Below, one piece after another: positions 45,972 through 56,312 of a DNA stretch of 64,000 nt. The notes under the pieces are model-generated. The model saw only the letters and a program-made list of their open reading frames with translations, searched no databases and was not told the DNA's origin. Where the stretch lies: positions 2,542,001-2,606,000 of the forward strand of contig NZ_CP050831.1 in NCBI RefSeq assembly GCF_012113595.1, written 5' to 3'. Both the position numbers and the translations under genes were made by a program. The number at the start of each line of letters is the position of its first letter. Position 1 is the stretch's first letter. This stretch comes from Bacteroides faecium (lineage in GTDB: Bacteria; Bacteroidota; Bacteroidia; Bacteroidales; Bacteroidaceae).

Positions 45972-48413
45972 ATGGCAATCTCCGAAAATAAAACAAACCA
46001 TACAGCAGCGGGAAACATAGATTCCTTTTCTGCCATCCGCAAGGATAAAATAGATAAATGCTTCTATTATCCTCCGCCAGGTATCCTACATTTGGACGAT
46101 ACGACGGACGAGAAAAACGCCACTTGCGGTTATGTGGGAGGAACGGCATTGTCGCATCCTATAACTTCGGGCAACACGACAGTGTGGGGCATGAATGATT
46201 ACAATGCCTTTATGGATGATAGCGAAGCGCCCCCAACAGTCAATCCCGTGCTATGGCGTATGGAAAGGCTGAACAACAAAAACGGATTATTCCAGGTACA
46301 CCCCAAAGCGGAAAAGGGTGGCAGGACCGGCAATATCTATCAGATACGCAGTTACGACCTGGCTACGATGACCATTGTCAAAGGAGATACCGGATGGGTC
46401 GTGATCGACCCATTGACCAGCAATGAGACGGCCGCCGCAGGATGGAAATGCTTTTGCGAACAAGTGGATGCCAACGCCCTGATATCTGCCATTATCATCA
46501 CCCATAGCCATGTGGACCACTACAAAGGCGTGGAAGGTATCATTGACGCAACCGGCATCCTGCGCGGAGTGGCACAAGCCGATTTTGAAACTAAAAGGGG
46601 CATTCCCGCAGGAAAGGTACTGGTAGTGGCTCCCAACGGTTTCTACAACGAGGCGATTTCCGAAAATCTGTATCTGGGCAATTGCATGAGTCGCCGTGCC
46701 GTCTACATGTACGGAAGCGCCCTGCCTAAAGACGAAAAAGGGCATGTCGGCTCCGGGTTGGGAAAAACCATCAGCACCGGTACAGGGGCATTGTTGTCAC
46801 CTTCGTTTGAGGTGAAACCGGGGGACAAAGAGCTTGTGACACTCTATATTGACGGATTGGAAATGCAGTTTCAGGATGTGCCGGGTACGGAAGCTCCGGC
46901 AGAGTTTCATGTATATATAAAAAAATACCGGGCGCTTTGTCCGGGTGAGAATGTAACCCATACTCTGCATAACCTGCTGACGTCGCGCGGAGCAAAGGTA
47001 CGCGACCCTAAAGCGTTTGGCAAAGCCATTGACGATGCGATCCGCCTATTCGGAAATATGGAGTGCCTCATTGGCAACCATCACTGGCCCACCTGGGGAA
47101 ACGCCGAATGTATCGCCCTGATGGAAAAGCAGCGCGACCTCTACCTCTACTTCAACGATCAGGTAATCCGCCTGCTCAATAAGGGTATGAATATGGAAGA
47201 AATAGCTGAAACGTTCACCCTGCCTGACAGCCTGAACTGCGAGTTCTACAACCGAGGCTACTACGGAACGGTGAACCACGATGTGAAGGCAGTTGTACAG
47301 CGCTATATCGGCTGGTGGGACGGCAACCCGGCCAATTATTTCAAGTATCCCGACAAAGAGGTGGCCCTGCGTTTCGTAGCCGATATGGGAGGAGCCGATG
47401 CCGTGTTGCGAAAAGCGATGGAATATTTCAAGAAGGCCGACTACCGCTGGACGGTGGAGCTGACGCGGCAGGTGGTATTCAATGATCCTGAAAATATGCA
47501 AGCCCGTTACTTGCAGGCCGATGCACTGGAACAACTGGCTTATTCGTTCGAAAGTGGCACGTGGCGTAACATCTTTCTGAGCGCAGCGTTCGAATTGCGC
47601 GGCGAACCGATGGGAGTACTGCCTCGTACCAATAAAGAGTTTATCACTCAGGCGACTGCTACGTTGAAAACACTGACTCCTGAGTATATATTCGAATATT
47701 TCGCCACCTTGGTGAACGGTGTGGAAGCCGGAAAGGCTAACCTGTTGCTGTATGTTCATTTTGACGATACGAATCAGACCCATGAACTGCATTTGGTGAA
47801 CGGCGTGCTGCATCATAAAGATAAAACCGAAGATAAAGAGTTGGCGGAGAAAAACGTCATCACCTTTGCCGGCGTGGAAGCGTTCGCGGAGGATTTCCGG
47901 TTGCGTATGCTTACCTTGCATCCGGACGATTGCCCGGGTACAAAGACAGACGGTGGGGCGAGTCTTACCTCCTTATACCAATTTTTTGATACATTCAATG
48001 GGATGTGGAACATTGTAGAGCCTCTTGACTCGACCCCCCGGAAAAGGACCTATCTGCTGAGTGGGTTCGTAACCGGTACAACTATCCAATGGGACATATC
48101 CGCCAGTGCTTGTTATGACTCCATCACTCATATTTATGATGATACGGGAAAAAGTTATGCCTGCGCCATTAAAAAGAAGACGGGTAACGACAATTTGATT
48201 ACACTGGCCCAGGGGCAAGCGCTATTTATGGGAAAAGACCTTTATATAGATATTTCATCTTCATTGGCTCATAGGATAGATGTCAAGATAGACACATGGA
48301 CAACAGTCGGGCCGAAAGGTGTGCTCCTGCATAAAAGTATCTATATGGAAGACTCGACGGATAATGACTATAACGATGTGTGCATCACGCTTACAGGAGG
48401 TTGCGGAATATAA
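45972..48413 (+). CDS. Alkylsulfatase-like metallo-beta-lactamase fused to a lectin-like domain
   Basis: An 813-residue protein. The N-terminal half is a metallo-beta-lactamase domain of the SdsA1/BDS1 alkylsulfatase type, with THSHVDH at residues 177-183, IGNHHWPTWG and the family segment YYGTVNHDVKAVVQRYIGWW. A helical and SCP2-like middle follows. The C-terminus ends EDSTDNDYNDVCITLTGG, like the calcium-binding tail of LecB (PA-IIL) fucose lectins. No signal peptide is visible, although it lies within a surface-protein operon. Substrate unknown. Confidence 0.75.
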   Translation: MAISENKTNHTAAGNIDSFSAIRKDKIDKCFYYPPPGILHLDDTTDEKNATCGYVGGTALSHPITSGNTTVWGMNDYNAFMDDSEAPPTVNPVLWRMERLNNKNGLFQVHPKAEKGGRTGNIYQIRSYDLATMTIVKGDTGWVVIDPLTSNETAAAGWKCFCEQVDANALISAIIITHSHVDHYKGVEGIIDATGILRGVAQADFETKRGIPAGKVLVVAPNGFYNEAISENLYLGNCMSRRAVYMYGSALPKDEKGHVGSGLGKTISTGTGALLSPSFEVKPGDKELVTLYIDGLEMQFQDVPGTEAPAEFHVYIKKYRALCPGENVTHTLHNLLTSRGAKVRDPKAFGKAIDDAIRLFGNMECLIGNHHWPTWGNAECIALMEKQRDLYLYFNDQVIRLLNKGMNMEEIAETFTLPDSLNCEFYNRGYYGTVNHDVKAVVQRYIGWWDGNPANYFKYPDKEVALRFVADMGGADAVLRKAMEYFKKADYRWTVELTRQVVFNDPENMQARYLQADALEQLAYSFESGTWRNIFLSAAFELRGEPMGVLPRTNKEFITQATATLKTLTPEYIFEYFATLVNGVEAGKANLLLYVHFDDTNQTHELHLVNGVLHHKDKTEDKELAEKNVITFAGVEAFAEDFRLRMLTLHPDDCPGTKTDGGASLTSLYQFFDTFNGMWNIVEPLDSTPRKRTYLLSGFVTGTTIQWDISASACYDSITHIYDDTGKSYACAIKKKTGNDNLITLAQGQALFMGKDLYIDISSSLAHRIDVKIDTWTTVGPKGVLLHKSIYMEDSTDNDYNDVCITLTGGCGI

Positions 48414-48541
48414 GTGTCGCGCCACAATAAACGGGGATGTCATAAGGAGATTAACAAAAGACGATATGGTTGGCCTGTATTTGCAGTCAAATGCCTAAGC
48501 CATTTCTAAAATCTATAAACGACCAATAAAACGAAAAAGAT

Positions 48542-50692
48542 ATGAAAGCAATGAAACTTATCACCGCCCTCGGGCTTGCTACGCTGGCCCTGACGGCATG
48601 TACCAATGAAGACGAAATGCGGAACAATACGCTACCCGAAGGCGCAGTACACCTCACTGCTCAAATAGAGGGAGTGCAGACACGCGCACCGCAGCTTGAT
48701 GCCGAAGGCAAAGGCTCGTTCGACCCTGCTGACGAATGGGGCATGTACACTTTTACGGGAGATGCCACATCCCCGGCATACAGTAACGAAAACATCGCTT
48801 ACAAGGCTGACAACAGCTCCCCGCTCTATTGGGAAGACCTGAGTGAAACATCCCCCGTCACCTTCTCCGCACATTATCCGCGCATCACGGAAGCCATTGC
48901 CAATCCTGCGGCATATATGCATACACCTTTAGAGTGGAACAAGACAGACGACCTGCTCCACGCCACTGCCACAGCAAGCAAAGGCGGGACGGTGACACTG
49001 ACATTCAAGCATCTGATGCACCGGCTCATCATCAACCTGACCGCGGGAGAAGGCATGACCGGCACGGATTTGACCACTGCCTTGATAAATTCCGCGGGAA
49101 AGAATGGCGATTATACGATGTATGGCGACGTGGAGGTTAACCTGTTGACCGGTGAGGTCAACTATGGCCGGCATGGGAGCTTGATACAACTTACCAACGC
49201 AAGTAGTGGCAATGCCGACTGGAAAGTGGCGCCCCAAGACCTGAGAGCAGGTGCGGAATGGCTCAGGATAATGGTTGGCGAGGATATGTGGTGCTATAAT
49301 GTACCTGACAACTTGAACAGCAGCAATCCCGCCCATCCCACCCGCCTCGAAAGCGGTAAGCAGCTCACCCTCAACCTCACGCTGAAAAAGAATCAGCAGA
49401 CGGGACAGACCGAGGTGGAACTCTCCGGTTCCGACATCTCCGGCTGGGGCAATGGCGGAACGATTACGGACGATGTAGTGATAGGCGGAAATACGCCTGC
49501 TGACGGTAACATTAACATGATCGGCAAGACCGCCGAAGAAGTGAAAGCCGCCATTAAAGCCGCTTTCGATGCGGGCATCACCGAGTTTACGTTGACAGGC
49601 CCCATTGCCAATTTAGGGTTGTCGGGCTCCTCCGCAATGAATCCATTTTATAATACCGCGGTGACAAAGTTAGACCTTTCCGGCGTGACGGGTTGGGAGC
49701 CCGTAAACATAGACGGAAATAGCAATTCCACCAAAACCGTGGTAGGAGTGCCTGAAACCGCCTTTTTATATTGTACCGCCTTGGAGACGGTAGTCCTGCC
49801 CGAAGAGGTGAAAGCCATAGGGGCTGATGCTTTCCACTATTGCTCATCGCTCTCCAAGATTAATCTGGAGAATGTCACACACATCGGTAAGAGCGCTTTC
49901 GCGGACTGTTCGGCTTTGGAAGAAGTCGATATGTCCGAAGTTACCACCATTTACGAAGGAGCCTTCCGGCGTGCTGGGTTGATTGCCCTCTCTCTTCCCA
50001 AAGCCACTTCGATTAGCGAAGGAATTACAGATGGTAACTCAGGTGGTATCGGTTCGTTTGCCAGTTGTCAATTACTGGTTTCTGTCGAAGCCCCTTTCCT
50101 GACTAATACGGGGTACTTCTCATTCGCAGGCTGTTCGGCACTCGAAATCGTAAACATGCCTGAACTGACGGAAATCAACGAAAGAGCATTCTTTAATACG
50201 GGCTTGGAGAGCATAAATCTCGATAAAGTGATAACGGTAGGCAAACAAGCGTTTAGTAGATGCGAGAAATTGACCAAAGTAGAACTACCTGCCCTTGCGA
50301 CTATTGGCGAGCAAGCCTTTCAAGATTGTATAGGGCTGGAAGAAATAGAACTGCCTGCCACTACTATTGGTAGTTATTTGTTTGGAGGTTGCACCGAATT
50401 AACCACCCTCTCGCTACCCAATGCCGAAATCTTTGGTTATAGCATTGTGGCTGATTGCTCACTCCTTACCAATCTAAAACTGACTGCAGCAGGCGCGTTA
50501 GTTAACGTTGATGGTGAGGCCATATGGGAATCAACTTTTGGGATACCGTTATCTTCGGACTTCCGGTACGGTAATTGTGCCATCATGCTGAACGCCGACA
50601 AGAAGCAGTCCGGCGCAGGTTCGCCCACGGTGACAGACGCGAGCACTTGGGTGAGTCAGACTTGGAAGAGCATTACGTTTGAACAAGAATAA
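48542..50692 (+). CDS. Fimbrillin lipoprotein with BspA-like leucine-rich repeats
   Basis: A 716-residue lipoprotein (lipobox LTAC). Residues to about 310 form a fimbrillin domain (VQTRAPQLDAEGKGSFDPADEWG). After that come a linker and BspA-type LRR_5 repeats (LEEVDMSEVTTIYEGAF, LEIVNMPELTEINERAF, LTKVELPALATIGEQAF). Such a fusion places an adhesive or host-binding repeat domain on a fimbrial subunit, probably at the tip. Ends in TAA. Confidence 0.82.
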   Translation: MKAMKLITALGLATLALTACTNEDEMRNNTLPEGAVHLTAQIEGVQTRAPQLDAEGKGSFDPADEWGMYTFTGDATSPAYSNENIAYKADNSSPLYWEDLSETSPVTFSAHYPRITEAIANPAAYMHTPLEWNKTDDLLHATATASKGGTVTLTFKHLMHRLIINLTAGEGMTGTDLTTALINSAGKNGDYTMYGDVEVNLLTGEVNYGRHGSLIQLTNASSGNADWKVAPQDLRAGAEWLRIMVGEDMWCYNVPDNLNSSNPAHPTRLESGKQLTLNLTLKKNQQTGQTEVELSGSDISGWGNGGTITDDVVIGGNTPADGNINMIGKTAEEVKAAIKAAFDAGITEFTLTGPIANLGLSGSSAMNPFYNTAVTKLDLSGVTGWEPVNIDGNSNSTKTVVGVPETAFLYCTALETVVLPEEVKAIGADAFHYCSSLSKINLENVTHIGKSAFADCSALEEVDMSEVTTIYEGAFRRAGLIALSLPKATSISEGITDGNSGGIGSFASCQLLVSVEAPFLTNTGYFSFAGCSALEIVNMPELTEINERAFFNTGLESINLDKVITVGKQAFSRCEKLTKVELPALATIGEQAFQDCIGLEEIELPATTIGSYLFGGCTELTTLSLPNAEIFGYSIVADCSLLTNLKLTAAGALVNVDGEAIWESTFGIPLSSDFRYGNCAIMLNADKKQSGAGSPTVTDASTWVSQTWKSITFEQE

Positions 50693-50769
50693 CCCCGCCA
50701 TTCCCGAAGTCGAATTTTGGCGGTGTATTGAGACTCAGTCCGAATAATAAACAAAAAATAAAAATATAA

Positions 50770-51711
50770 ATGATTATGAACAAGAATATCGTATTACCCA
50801 ACATGGTGGACATCTTCGTCAACAAGAAATTCGAAGTGGAACCGTTCATCGACGCTCTGCAATGGCTCGAAAGCAAAGGCTTGCCTTCACCGGTGAAAAA
50901 AGAAAACATGGATGGAAAAAAGCCCGGTGTGCCCCGTCTGGAATATTTCATCAATGGCAACTACTTCAATGTGTGGTGTATCGAGGATTTGATGGACAGC
51001 GGTACAAGCGGCTCGAACTCGCAGGAGAAATTCCGTGTACTGCCCGAATACATCCGGACAGACAATCCACACCTTATCATAAGCGTCAGCACGGCAGAGT
51101 CGACCCCGGATGTTCAGCCCGAGGACACATCTCTCAACGGTTCTGTGCTGATGGGTGAAATGTTCTACCAACTCGACGCAAAGCAGTATGACCCTACCTC
51201 GCCCAGCAACCTCGAAGCTCAACCGCTGGCGGAGTCATTCGTGCAATGGCAGATTTATCGTTTGATTCAACAATGTACGCCATCCATCAACAAACTGCTC
51301 GTGTGCCCGAAACATGTAGGTGCATCACGCCATGCCCTATGTTGTGCCGCATCCAGGGAGTTTACATCAATCGGTGTAATAAACATCGTCCATTATGATG
51401 CTTATGCCAAAGCCGACCCTGCCGCATACGAAGCATTCAAGAAAGAAAATCCTGACTTGGTTGCCGCTTCGATAGAGACCACACACGGAATAGTGAAGAT
51501 GTCTGCCGCAGAAGCCGCAGGAGGAAAGCATCGGTATCCTGTACTGTTTGTTTCACCCATTACCGACCGCTACCTCCACTTCGACGATGACGTGGACGAG
51601 GCACAGAACTACACTGCCGGTTACAATGCCGGTATTGCCGTGGGCGTGCTGATGGAAAATATGACTTATAGTGACCTTGTATTTTCTCCTTCTCCACGTT
51701 TCGCGGAGTAG
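50770..51711 (+). CDS. Hypothetical cytoplasmic protein, possibly nucleoside-phosphorylase-like
   Basis: A 313-residue protein without signal peptide (start 50770 or 50776). The C-terminal part, YPVLFVSPITDRYLHFDDDV followed by AGYNAGIAVGVLMENM, recalls the end of purine nucleoside phosphorylase-like folds, where an SD-x-A-like motif is followed by helices. The similarity is weak and the catalytic residues are not certain. It sits in the cargo operon between fimbrillin genes. Trp codons are TGG. Function unknown. Confidence 0.5.
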   Translation: MIMNKNIVLPNMVDIFVNKKFEVEPFIDALQWLESKGLPSPVKKENMDGKKPGVPRLEYFINGNYFNVWCIEDLMDSGTSGSNSQEKFRVLPEYIRTDNPHLIISVSTAESTPDVQPEDTSLNGSVLMGEMFYQLDAKQYDPTSPSNLEAQPLAESFVQWQIYRLIQQCTPSINKLLVCPKHVGASRHALCCAASREFTSIGVINIVHYDAYAKADPAAYEAFKKENPDLVAASIETTHGIVKMSAAEAAGGKHRYPVLFVSPITDRYLHFDDDVDEAQNYTAGYNAGIAVGVLMENMTYSDLVFSPSPRFAE

Positions 51712-51803
51712 TCTCGCACCAATGCCACCCATGTTTGGGTTAATGGAGGAGGAATCAGCAACGTTGGGCTACGCCGATATTTGATAGCTACCGGCCCTTT
51801 CCT

Positions 51804-51880
51804 CGAAGTTGAACTTTGAGGCGGTCGAAGTTCAACATTGACATCACCAAAGTTCAACTTTGAGAACCGGAAAGTTTAAC
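51804..51880 (+). repeat. 22-bp-period repeats (CGAAGTTCAACTTTGA)
   Basis: Copies CGAAGTTGAACTTTGA (51804-51819), CGAAGTTCAACATTGA (51826-51841) and CAAAGTTCAACTTTGA (51848-51863), and a degenerate GAAAGTTTAAC (51870-51880), each 22 bases apart. They lie in the 200-base gap between two cargo genes. May be an operator array or the remains of a repeat-coding sequence. Confidence 0.5.
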
Positions 51881-51911
51881 AGATAATATTCACCTTAACA
51901 AACTTATAATT

Positions 51912-52129
51912 ATGCCATTTTGGAAAAAGCAACATAACAAGTCAAAGAATGTGTATTACCCGCAAGCCATCGTCAAGGGTAAACCTATTGAAACCGAAGG
52001 TGATCTGGAAGATAATCCGTTAGGTTGACACCAGCGTTTCACTCACGGCTGACTTCCGGCAGTTGTACAACCCAATTGACGGATATACGACTGCTGTAAT
52101 GCGCTTACCGCCGGTTGTCGGAACAAATT
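51912..52129 (+). pseudogene. Remnant of an HU-like DNA-binding protein gene (or a TGA-containing ORF)
   Basis: The first 30 codons (MPFWKKQHNKSKNVYYPQAI followed by VKGKPIETE) resemble the N-terminus of Bacteroidales HU-like proteins. The frame then meets three TGAs (52026, 52047 and a later one) before TAA at 52127-52129. The downstream part does not resemble the family, so decay or a deletion is more likely than recoding, in contrast to the tra genes. Confidence 0.4.
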
Positions 52130-52156
52130 ATAAGGAACATAAAATTAGAAAAGAAT

Positions 52157-54022
52157 ATGAAGACATTTCGAATAATCAGTCTGGCCTTGCCGATAGTTCT
52201 CGCTTTGGCAGCCTGCAGCAAGGAGGAACTCCCGGCGGAAGGAACAATACCCGGCGGCGACAGTGACAAAATACGAATCGCCGCCACCGTAGGAGATTTC
52301 ACGGTGGAGGACGGGGCGCCCGGCACAAGGGCAACTATTAACGACGATACCGGGAAAGGATCTTTCGAGAATGGTGACGTAATAGGACTATCGGTCAAAT
52401 GGATGAAAGAAAACACCACAGCCGAACCTTTACAAAGTCTCACTTACAGTAACGGTTCCTGGTCAGGTTGTACTACGACATGGGACAACTACGCTGAGAT
52501 ATCCCAAGAAAAACCGCTTCGCTTTACAGCCTGTTATCCTTACAGGAAAGGAACTGTTAATTACACCGTACAAACAGATCAAAGCCAATCTGGAAATTAC
52601 GAAGAGTCCGACCTGTTGTTCGCCATGAAAGAATATGCAGCAAAGCCACAGGACGGTATAATAGAACTTAACTTTGTGCACAAGATGGCCTGTCTTAAAA
52701 TCACATTACAGGGTAAAGCTGCTGCCGATGCATCAGTCGTTATCAAGGCGGTCAATATTGGCTATACTATGAGGCCTGATGGAGATGGAATAGATACAGG
52801 TCACGTCGTTGGTTATATAACCCCTAAAAGAGTAGGCAATACATTCTATGCTGTTATTCCTCCGCAAGACTTGGGGATTGGATTGCAACTCGCCATCACC
52901 GTAAATGGTAAAACGACCGAGCACATCGTAAAAGGTACGCAAGGAAAGGAATTGGAAAGTGGTGTGCAATACCCTATCGAACTGACCCTGAACGAAGGTA
53001 GCGGCAGCGGTGATCCCCCATATTCGACATATTTGGCGGGGTGGTATATAAACAACACTTATGACCAGTTTGCATATACGCTGGTAAACGGTGCATATAC
53101 GGCACTCACTCCTCCGGAAGGAGGAGTGAGTGCTACTCCGAATGCTATGGCGGTTTCCGGCGGCAAAACCTATGTGGTCGGAGGTTATTTCGACGGGAAC
53201 GATGGCAATGCAAAAGCGTGTTATTGGGTCGATGGAGCAGCCACGAAACTTGAAGTATCGGAGCAAGAATATATCTACCACTATGCCGAATCGATTCTTG
53301 TTTCGGACGGCTCGATATACATAGCGGGAAGATATTCCGGTGGTCCTAAAAACATCCCGTGTTATTGGGTGGACGGTGCTCTGACAACGCTTACGTTACC
53401 CGACGGGGTTTACAGTAGTGCTGCCAAATCAATCGCAGTTCGGGACGACGGGAAAATATATGTGGCCGGATATCACATGAACGGGAGCGGCGGCATGAGA
53501 ACTCCGGGATATTGGCTGGACGATACTTTCGTATCACTTCCCTTACCCGATGGAGCGGTCTTTCAGATTAGCGAAGCAATGAAAATCGCCGTTTCGGACA
53601 ACAAGGTTTACGTCATGGGAACGTACAAGCTGAACTCCCAAACATACTCGTGCGTTTGGACGGACGGCACACGTTCCGAACTTGCTATTGCCGGGTCGGC
53701 GACTTTGGGAGCCGTCGGTCAGTCAATGACCGTTGCAGGCGGTAAAGTATATGTTTCGGGATATTCCATTCCGAGCAACAACAATTTCAAGGGCTGTTAT
53801 TGGATTGACGGCATTTGCACGGACCTCAACGCTCCTGACGGTAGCTGGTCGCAAGGGACATCCATCGGCGTTATCAACGGCAAGGTCTATGTCGGAGGTA
53901 CGCATTATACCGGTTTCGATAATTATAAACCCTGCTATTGGTTCGACGGTGCGCGCACCGACCTTGACATTCCGACGGGAGGGACAAGCGCTATGATCGA
54001 GGCGATATATCTGAGCGAATAA
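52157..54022 (+). CDS. Fimbrillin lipoprotein with a C-terminal repeat (propeller-like) domain
   Basis: A lipoprotein of about 621 residues (lipobox LAAC; start 52157, MKTFRIISLALP). A fimbrillin domain (APGTRATINDDTGKGSFENG) covers the first half. The second half has about seven repeats of the form (Y/K)VxGxY ... CYWVDGA-x-T-x-L-x-x-P-x-G, each about 50 residues, suggesting a beta-propeller. Probably a fimbrial tip adhesin. Ends in TAA. Confidence 0.78.
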   Translation: MKTFRIISLALPIVLALAACSKEELPAEGTIPGGDSDKIRIAATVGDFTVEDGAPGTRATINDDTGKGSFENGDVIGLSVKWMKENTTAEPLQSLTYSNGSWSGCTTTWDNYAEISQEKPLRFTACYPYRKGTVNYTVQTDQSQSGNYEESDLLFAMKEYAAKPQDGIIELNFVHKMACLKITLQGKAAADASVVIKAVNIGYTMRPDGDGIDTGHVVGYITPKRVGNTFYAVIPPQDLGIGLQLAITVNGKTTEHIVKGTQGKELESGVQYPIELTLNEGSGSGDPPYSTYLAGWYINNTYDQFAYTLVNGAYTALTPPEGGVSATPNAMAVSGGKTYVVGGYFDGNDGNAKACYWVDGAATKLEVSEQEYIYHYAESILVSDGSIYIAGRYSGGPKNIPCYWVDGALTTLTLPDGVYSSAAKSIAVRDDGKIYVAGYHMNGSGGMRTPGYWLDDTFVSLPLPDGAVFQISEAMKIAVSDNKVYVMGTYKLNSQTYSCVWTDGTRSELAIAGSATLGAVGQSMTVAGGKVYVSGYSIPSNNNFKGCYWIDGICTDLNAPDGSWSQGTSIGVINGKVYVGGTHYTGFDNYKPCYWFDGARTDLDIPTGGTSAMIEAIYLSE

Positions 54023-54140
54023 GGAGATTAAACCATATTAAGACGAACCCGACAATGGTATTTTGGAAAAAAGACACCGTAGGGTTAGATTTGTAGAGCT
54101 TTTGTTTAAAATTATTAACAACCTCATTATACTGAATTAT

Positions 54141-55262
54141 ATGAAGATAACATGTTATAAAGGAGCAGGAGATAATGACTTCACTACCATCGAAGTACAA
54201 GCCGACACCACTCTGGAAGCAGTAAGAGAATTATTAGAAAATGCCGGGTTTATCAAAGAAGGTCCGAACAGTACCTACCGTTTTATCTATAAGAAAGACG
54301 CAAGGGGTACACGCCCAACCGATGAAGCGGGGAACATAAATGTAGAGACTGCCTTACAAGATATTATTGTAAACTCTATCAACAACGAGTCCGAAGTAAA
54401 AGTGTCTACCGTTTGGGGCAACGACCACCAGCTGGTACTAACCAATACCTCCAAACCCCAGAGCGACTTGGTAGGTTTTGTCTGTGAAACGTGGAAGAAT
54501 GGCTATATAACTGTAGCCGTGAAGCTCAATGAAAAAGATGTGACCGCCAAAGAGCAAAACAAGCGCATCCAGGCCTTCGCCCCACTGATGCTGCGAGATG
54601 TTGTGCCCACTAACATCAGCCGCGGACAAGGAATAGAAAACGTATGTGTATGCGTAGATGGCACGGCGGTGGAATTTATCATCCAGTCCTGGGGCGCAGT
54701 AGGTTACCGTTATAGCATCGTTCCCACTTCGGGGCCCCCCATCGTGAGTAGAATGTATCATAAAATATGTGATAATTTTGGACGTATGGGGCAAACTAAT
54801 CGCCGTACCTGGGAGGGAAAGGGCACCCTGAAGACCATCGAGATAACCGGCGTAAGCAACATCGATGAGATAATTCCCACATTGAAGGGCGGTTATAGCG
54901 AAATCACATTCACCACCCACAATATGGTGTCCTTTACTGATAGTAAAGGTGTGACCTATGCCTCCAATATCAAACCGCCCCGGCCATCGGCAAAGAAGGC
55001 CCTGTGCTCGTCTTCCTTGCTACTGAAAGCCTCTGCACCGAAGGAAGAGAATGTAGTAGTGCCTGGCGACAGCGTGGAACCGGGCGCAGCAACTCCGGGC
55101 GCTGACTCGACACAGAACTACGGCAATGGACTCCGTGACATTAAGATAGACCCCACGCCATTGGGTGTGGTGAAAGTACACTTCTTTGTATTCAAGTCCA
55201 AAGCCGAAGCTGACAGAGTTATTCGGGGATTGAACTCACTGGATATTAATATATATGGATAA
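54141..55262 (+). CDS. Hypothetical protein preceding the MACPF gene
   Basis: A protein of about 373 residues starting MKITCYKGAGDNDFTTIEVQ (an upstream ATG at 54063 is less likely). Not recognised. The N-terminus looks ubiquitin-like or beta-grasp (TTLEAVRELLENAGF), followed by a beta-rich middle and a Pro/Ala linker. No signal peptide. It ends 15 bases before the MACPF gene and may be its partner or immunity factor (context only). No in-frame TGA. Confidence 0.55.
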   Translation: MKITCYKGAGDNDFTTIEVQADTTLEAVRELLENAGFIKEGPNSTYRFIYKKDARGTRPTDEAGNINVETALQDIIVNSINNESEVKVSTVWGNDHQLVLTNTSKPQSDLVGFVCETWKNGYITVAVKLNEKDVTAKEQNKRIQAFAPLMLRDVVPTNISRGQGIENVCVCVDGTAVEFIIQSWGAVGYRYSIVPTSGPPIVSRMYHKICDNFGRMGQTNRRTWEGKGTLKTIEITGVSNIDEIIPTLKGGYSEITFTTHNMVSFTDSKGVTYASNIKPPRPSAKKALCSSSLLLKASAPKEENVVVPGDSVEPGAATPGADSTQNYGNGLRDIKIDPTPLGVVKVHFFVFKSKAEADRVIRGLNSLDINIYG

Positions 55263-55277
55263 TAAAAAATAGACGAT

Positions 55278-56294
55278 ATGATAGACAGATATGATAATGC
55301 GGTAGGCTATCTGGAACTTACCGACGAGGAAAAAGCATTCCTCTTTCAGAACGTGAATATTTTCCGTGGATTCCTCTTCTCCGAAAACGATGGTGGGGGA
55401 CGGGGTTTCCATGATTTGTACACTTGGCAAGATGGATATTTACCCACCTTTCTTCAACCGGTAGTGAACACCATGCAACGGACGGAATACTCCTTTTCCA
55501 AACTGACGCATGAGATGAAGAAAATGAATATCAATACAGCTTCGATTTCCTTCCACTCACGCTTCGCTTCTATGGACAGCGAGTTCAAACATGAGAAAGA
55601 GAACAGCAAATCAAGCTCCAAAGTGAGCGAATACCTGCTTTCGCAATACATAATCCACAAGTGTGGCTTCAAGACGAACTTTGACCGTGTGCGGGTTGCT
55701 CCCGCCTTCCTCGAAGAGGTGGAAAACATCGTGAACAAGAACGAGAAAGACCGGATGCGCTGTCTGGAACTGATAGAACTGTTGAACGAGTGGGGCTATT
55801 ACATTCCACAAGTTTTCTCGCTAGGTGGCATCCTCTACTCGGAGACCGTAACAGAGGTGACAGACTTGGAGATGGCAGAAAAGGAAAAGACGGACTTCTC
55901 GGCTTCCTTCGACACCTCGTTCCGGCAGATAGGTGGAGGCGGTGCTTACGGTGGAAGCTGGATGACGGAACAAAAAGATAGTTCATCGCACAAGTTCGAA
56001 AACACCGCCCTCTACCAGATAGGCGGTGCGGCTGGTGCATCGAGCGATTACGTCAGATGGACGACATCGCTCTACGACGCCAAGCGGTGGAATCTTTCGG
56101 CACTTACCACCCTCTACCCGTCGTTGATGTTGTTGTTGGCATGTGAAGATGGAAATCACGGTGGCGCTTTGCTTAATACCTGCCTGCGTCTCATCAATGG
56201 TAATTTGGCGGACAAATCCATACCGGAGCTGCAACCTTATATCGATTTGGGTCGCTATGCTTCCGCCATTACTACCCGGCTCTATCCGTATTAA
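55278..56294 (+). CDS. MACPF-domain protein
   Basis: A 338-residue protein with the MACPF/perforin signature region LLNEWGYYIPQVFSLGGILY (Y/W-G-[TY]-[HY]-[YF] followed by GG) and flanking amphipathic segments. Bacteroidales MACPF proteins include secreted antimicrobial toxins (BSAPs) that form pores in related strains. Here no signal peptide is visible, so export would need another route, or the protein acts inside. It lies between an unknown gene and a CdtB-like nuclease gene. Confidence 0.72.
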   Translation: MIDRYDNAVGYLELTDEEKAFLFQNVNIFRGFLFSENDGGGRGFHDLYTWQDGYLPTFLQPVVNTMQRTEYSFSKLTHEMKKMNINTASISFHSRFASMDSEFKHEKENSKSSSKVSEYLLSQYIIHKCGFKTNFDRVRVAPAFLEEVENIVNKNEKDRMRCLELIELLNEWGYYIPQVFSLGGILYSETVTEVTDLEMAEKEKTDFSASFDTSFRQIGGGGAYGGSWMTEQKDSSSHKFENTALYQIGGAAGASSDYVRWTTSLYDAKRWNLSALTTLYPSLMLLLACEDGNHGGALLNTCLRLINGNLADKSIPELQPYIDLGRYASAITTRLYPY

Positions 56295-56312
56295 AAATCC
56301 GTAACACAGGAA

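Noticed and set aside
51912..52129. Fourth class of TGA-recoded gene (HU-like)
   Set aside because: Only the first 30 codons look like the family; the rest is unrelated, so a remnant is more likely.
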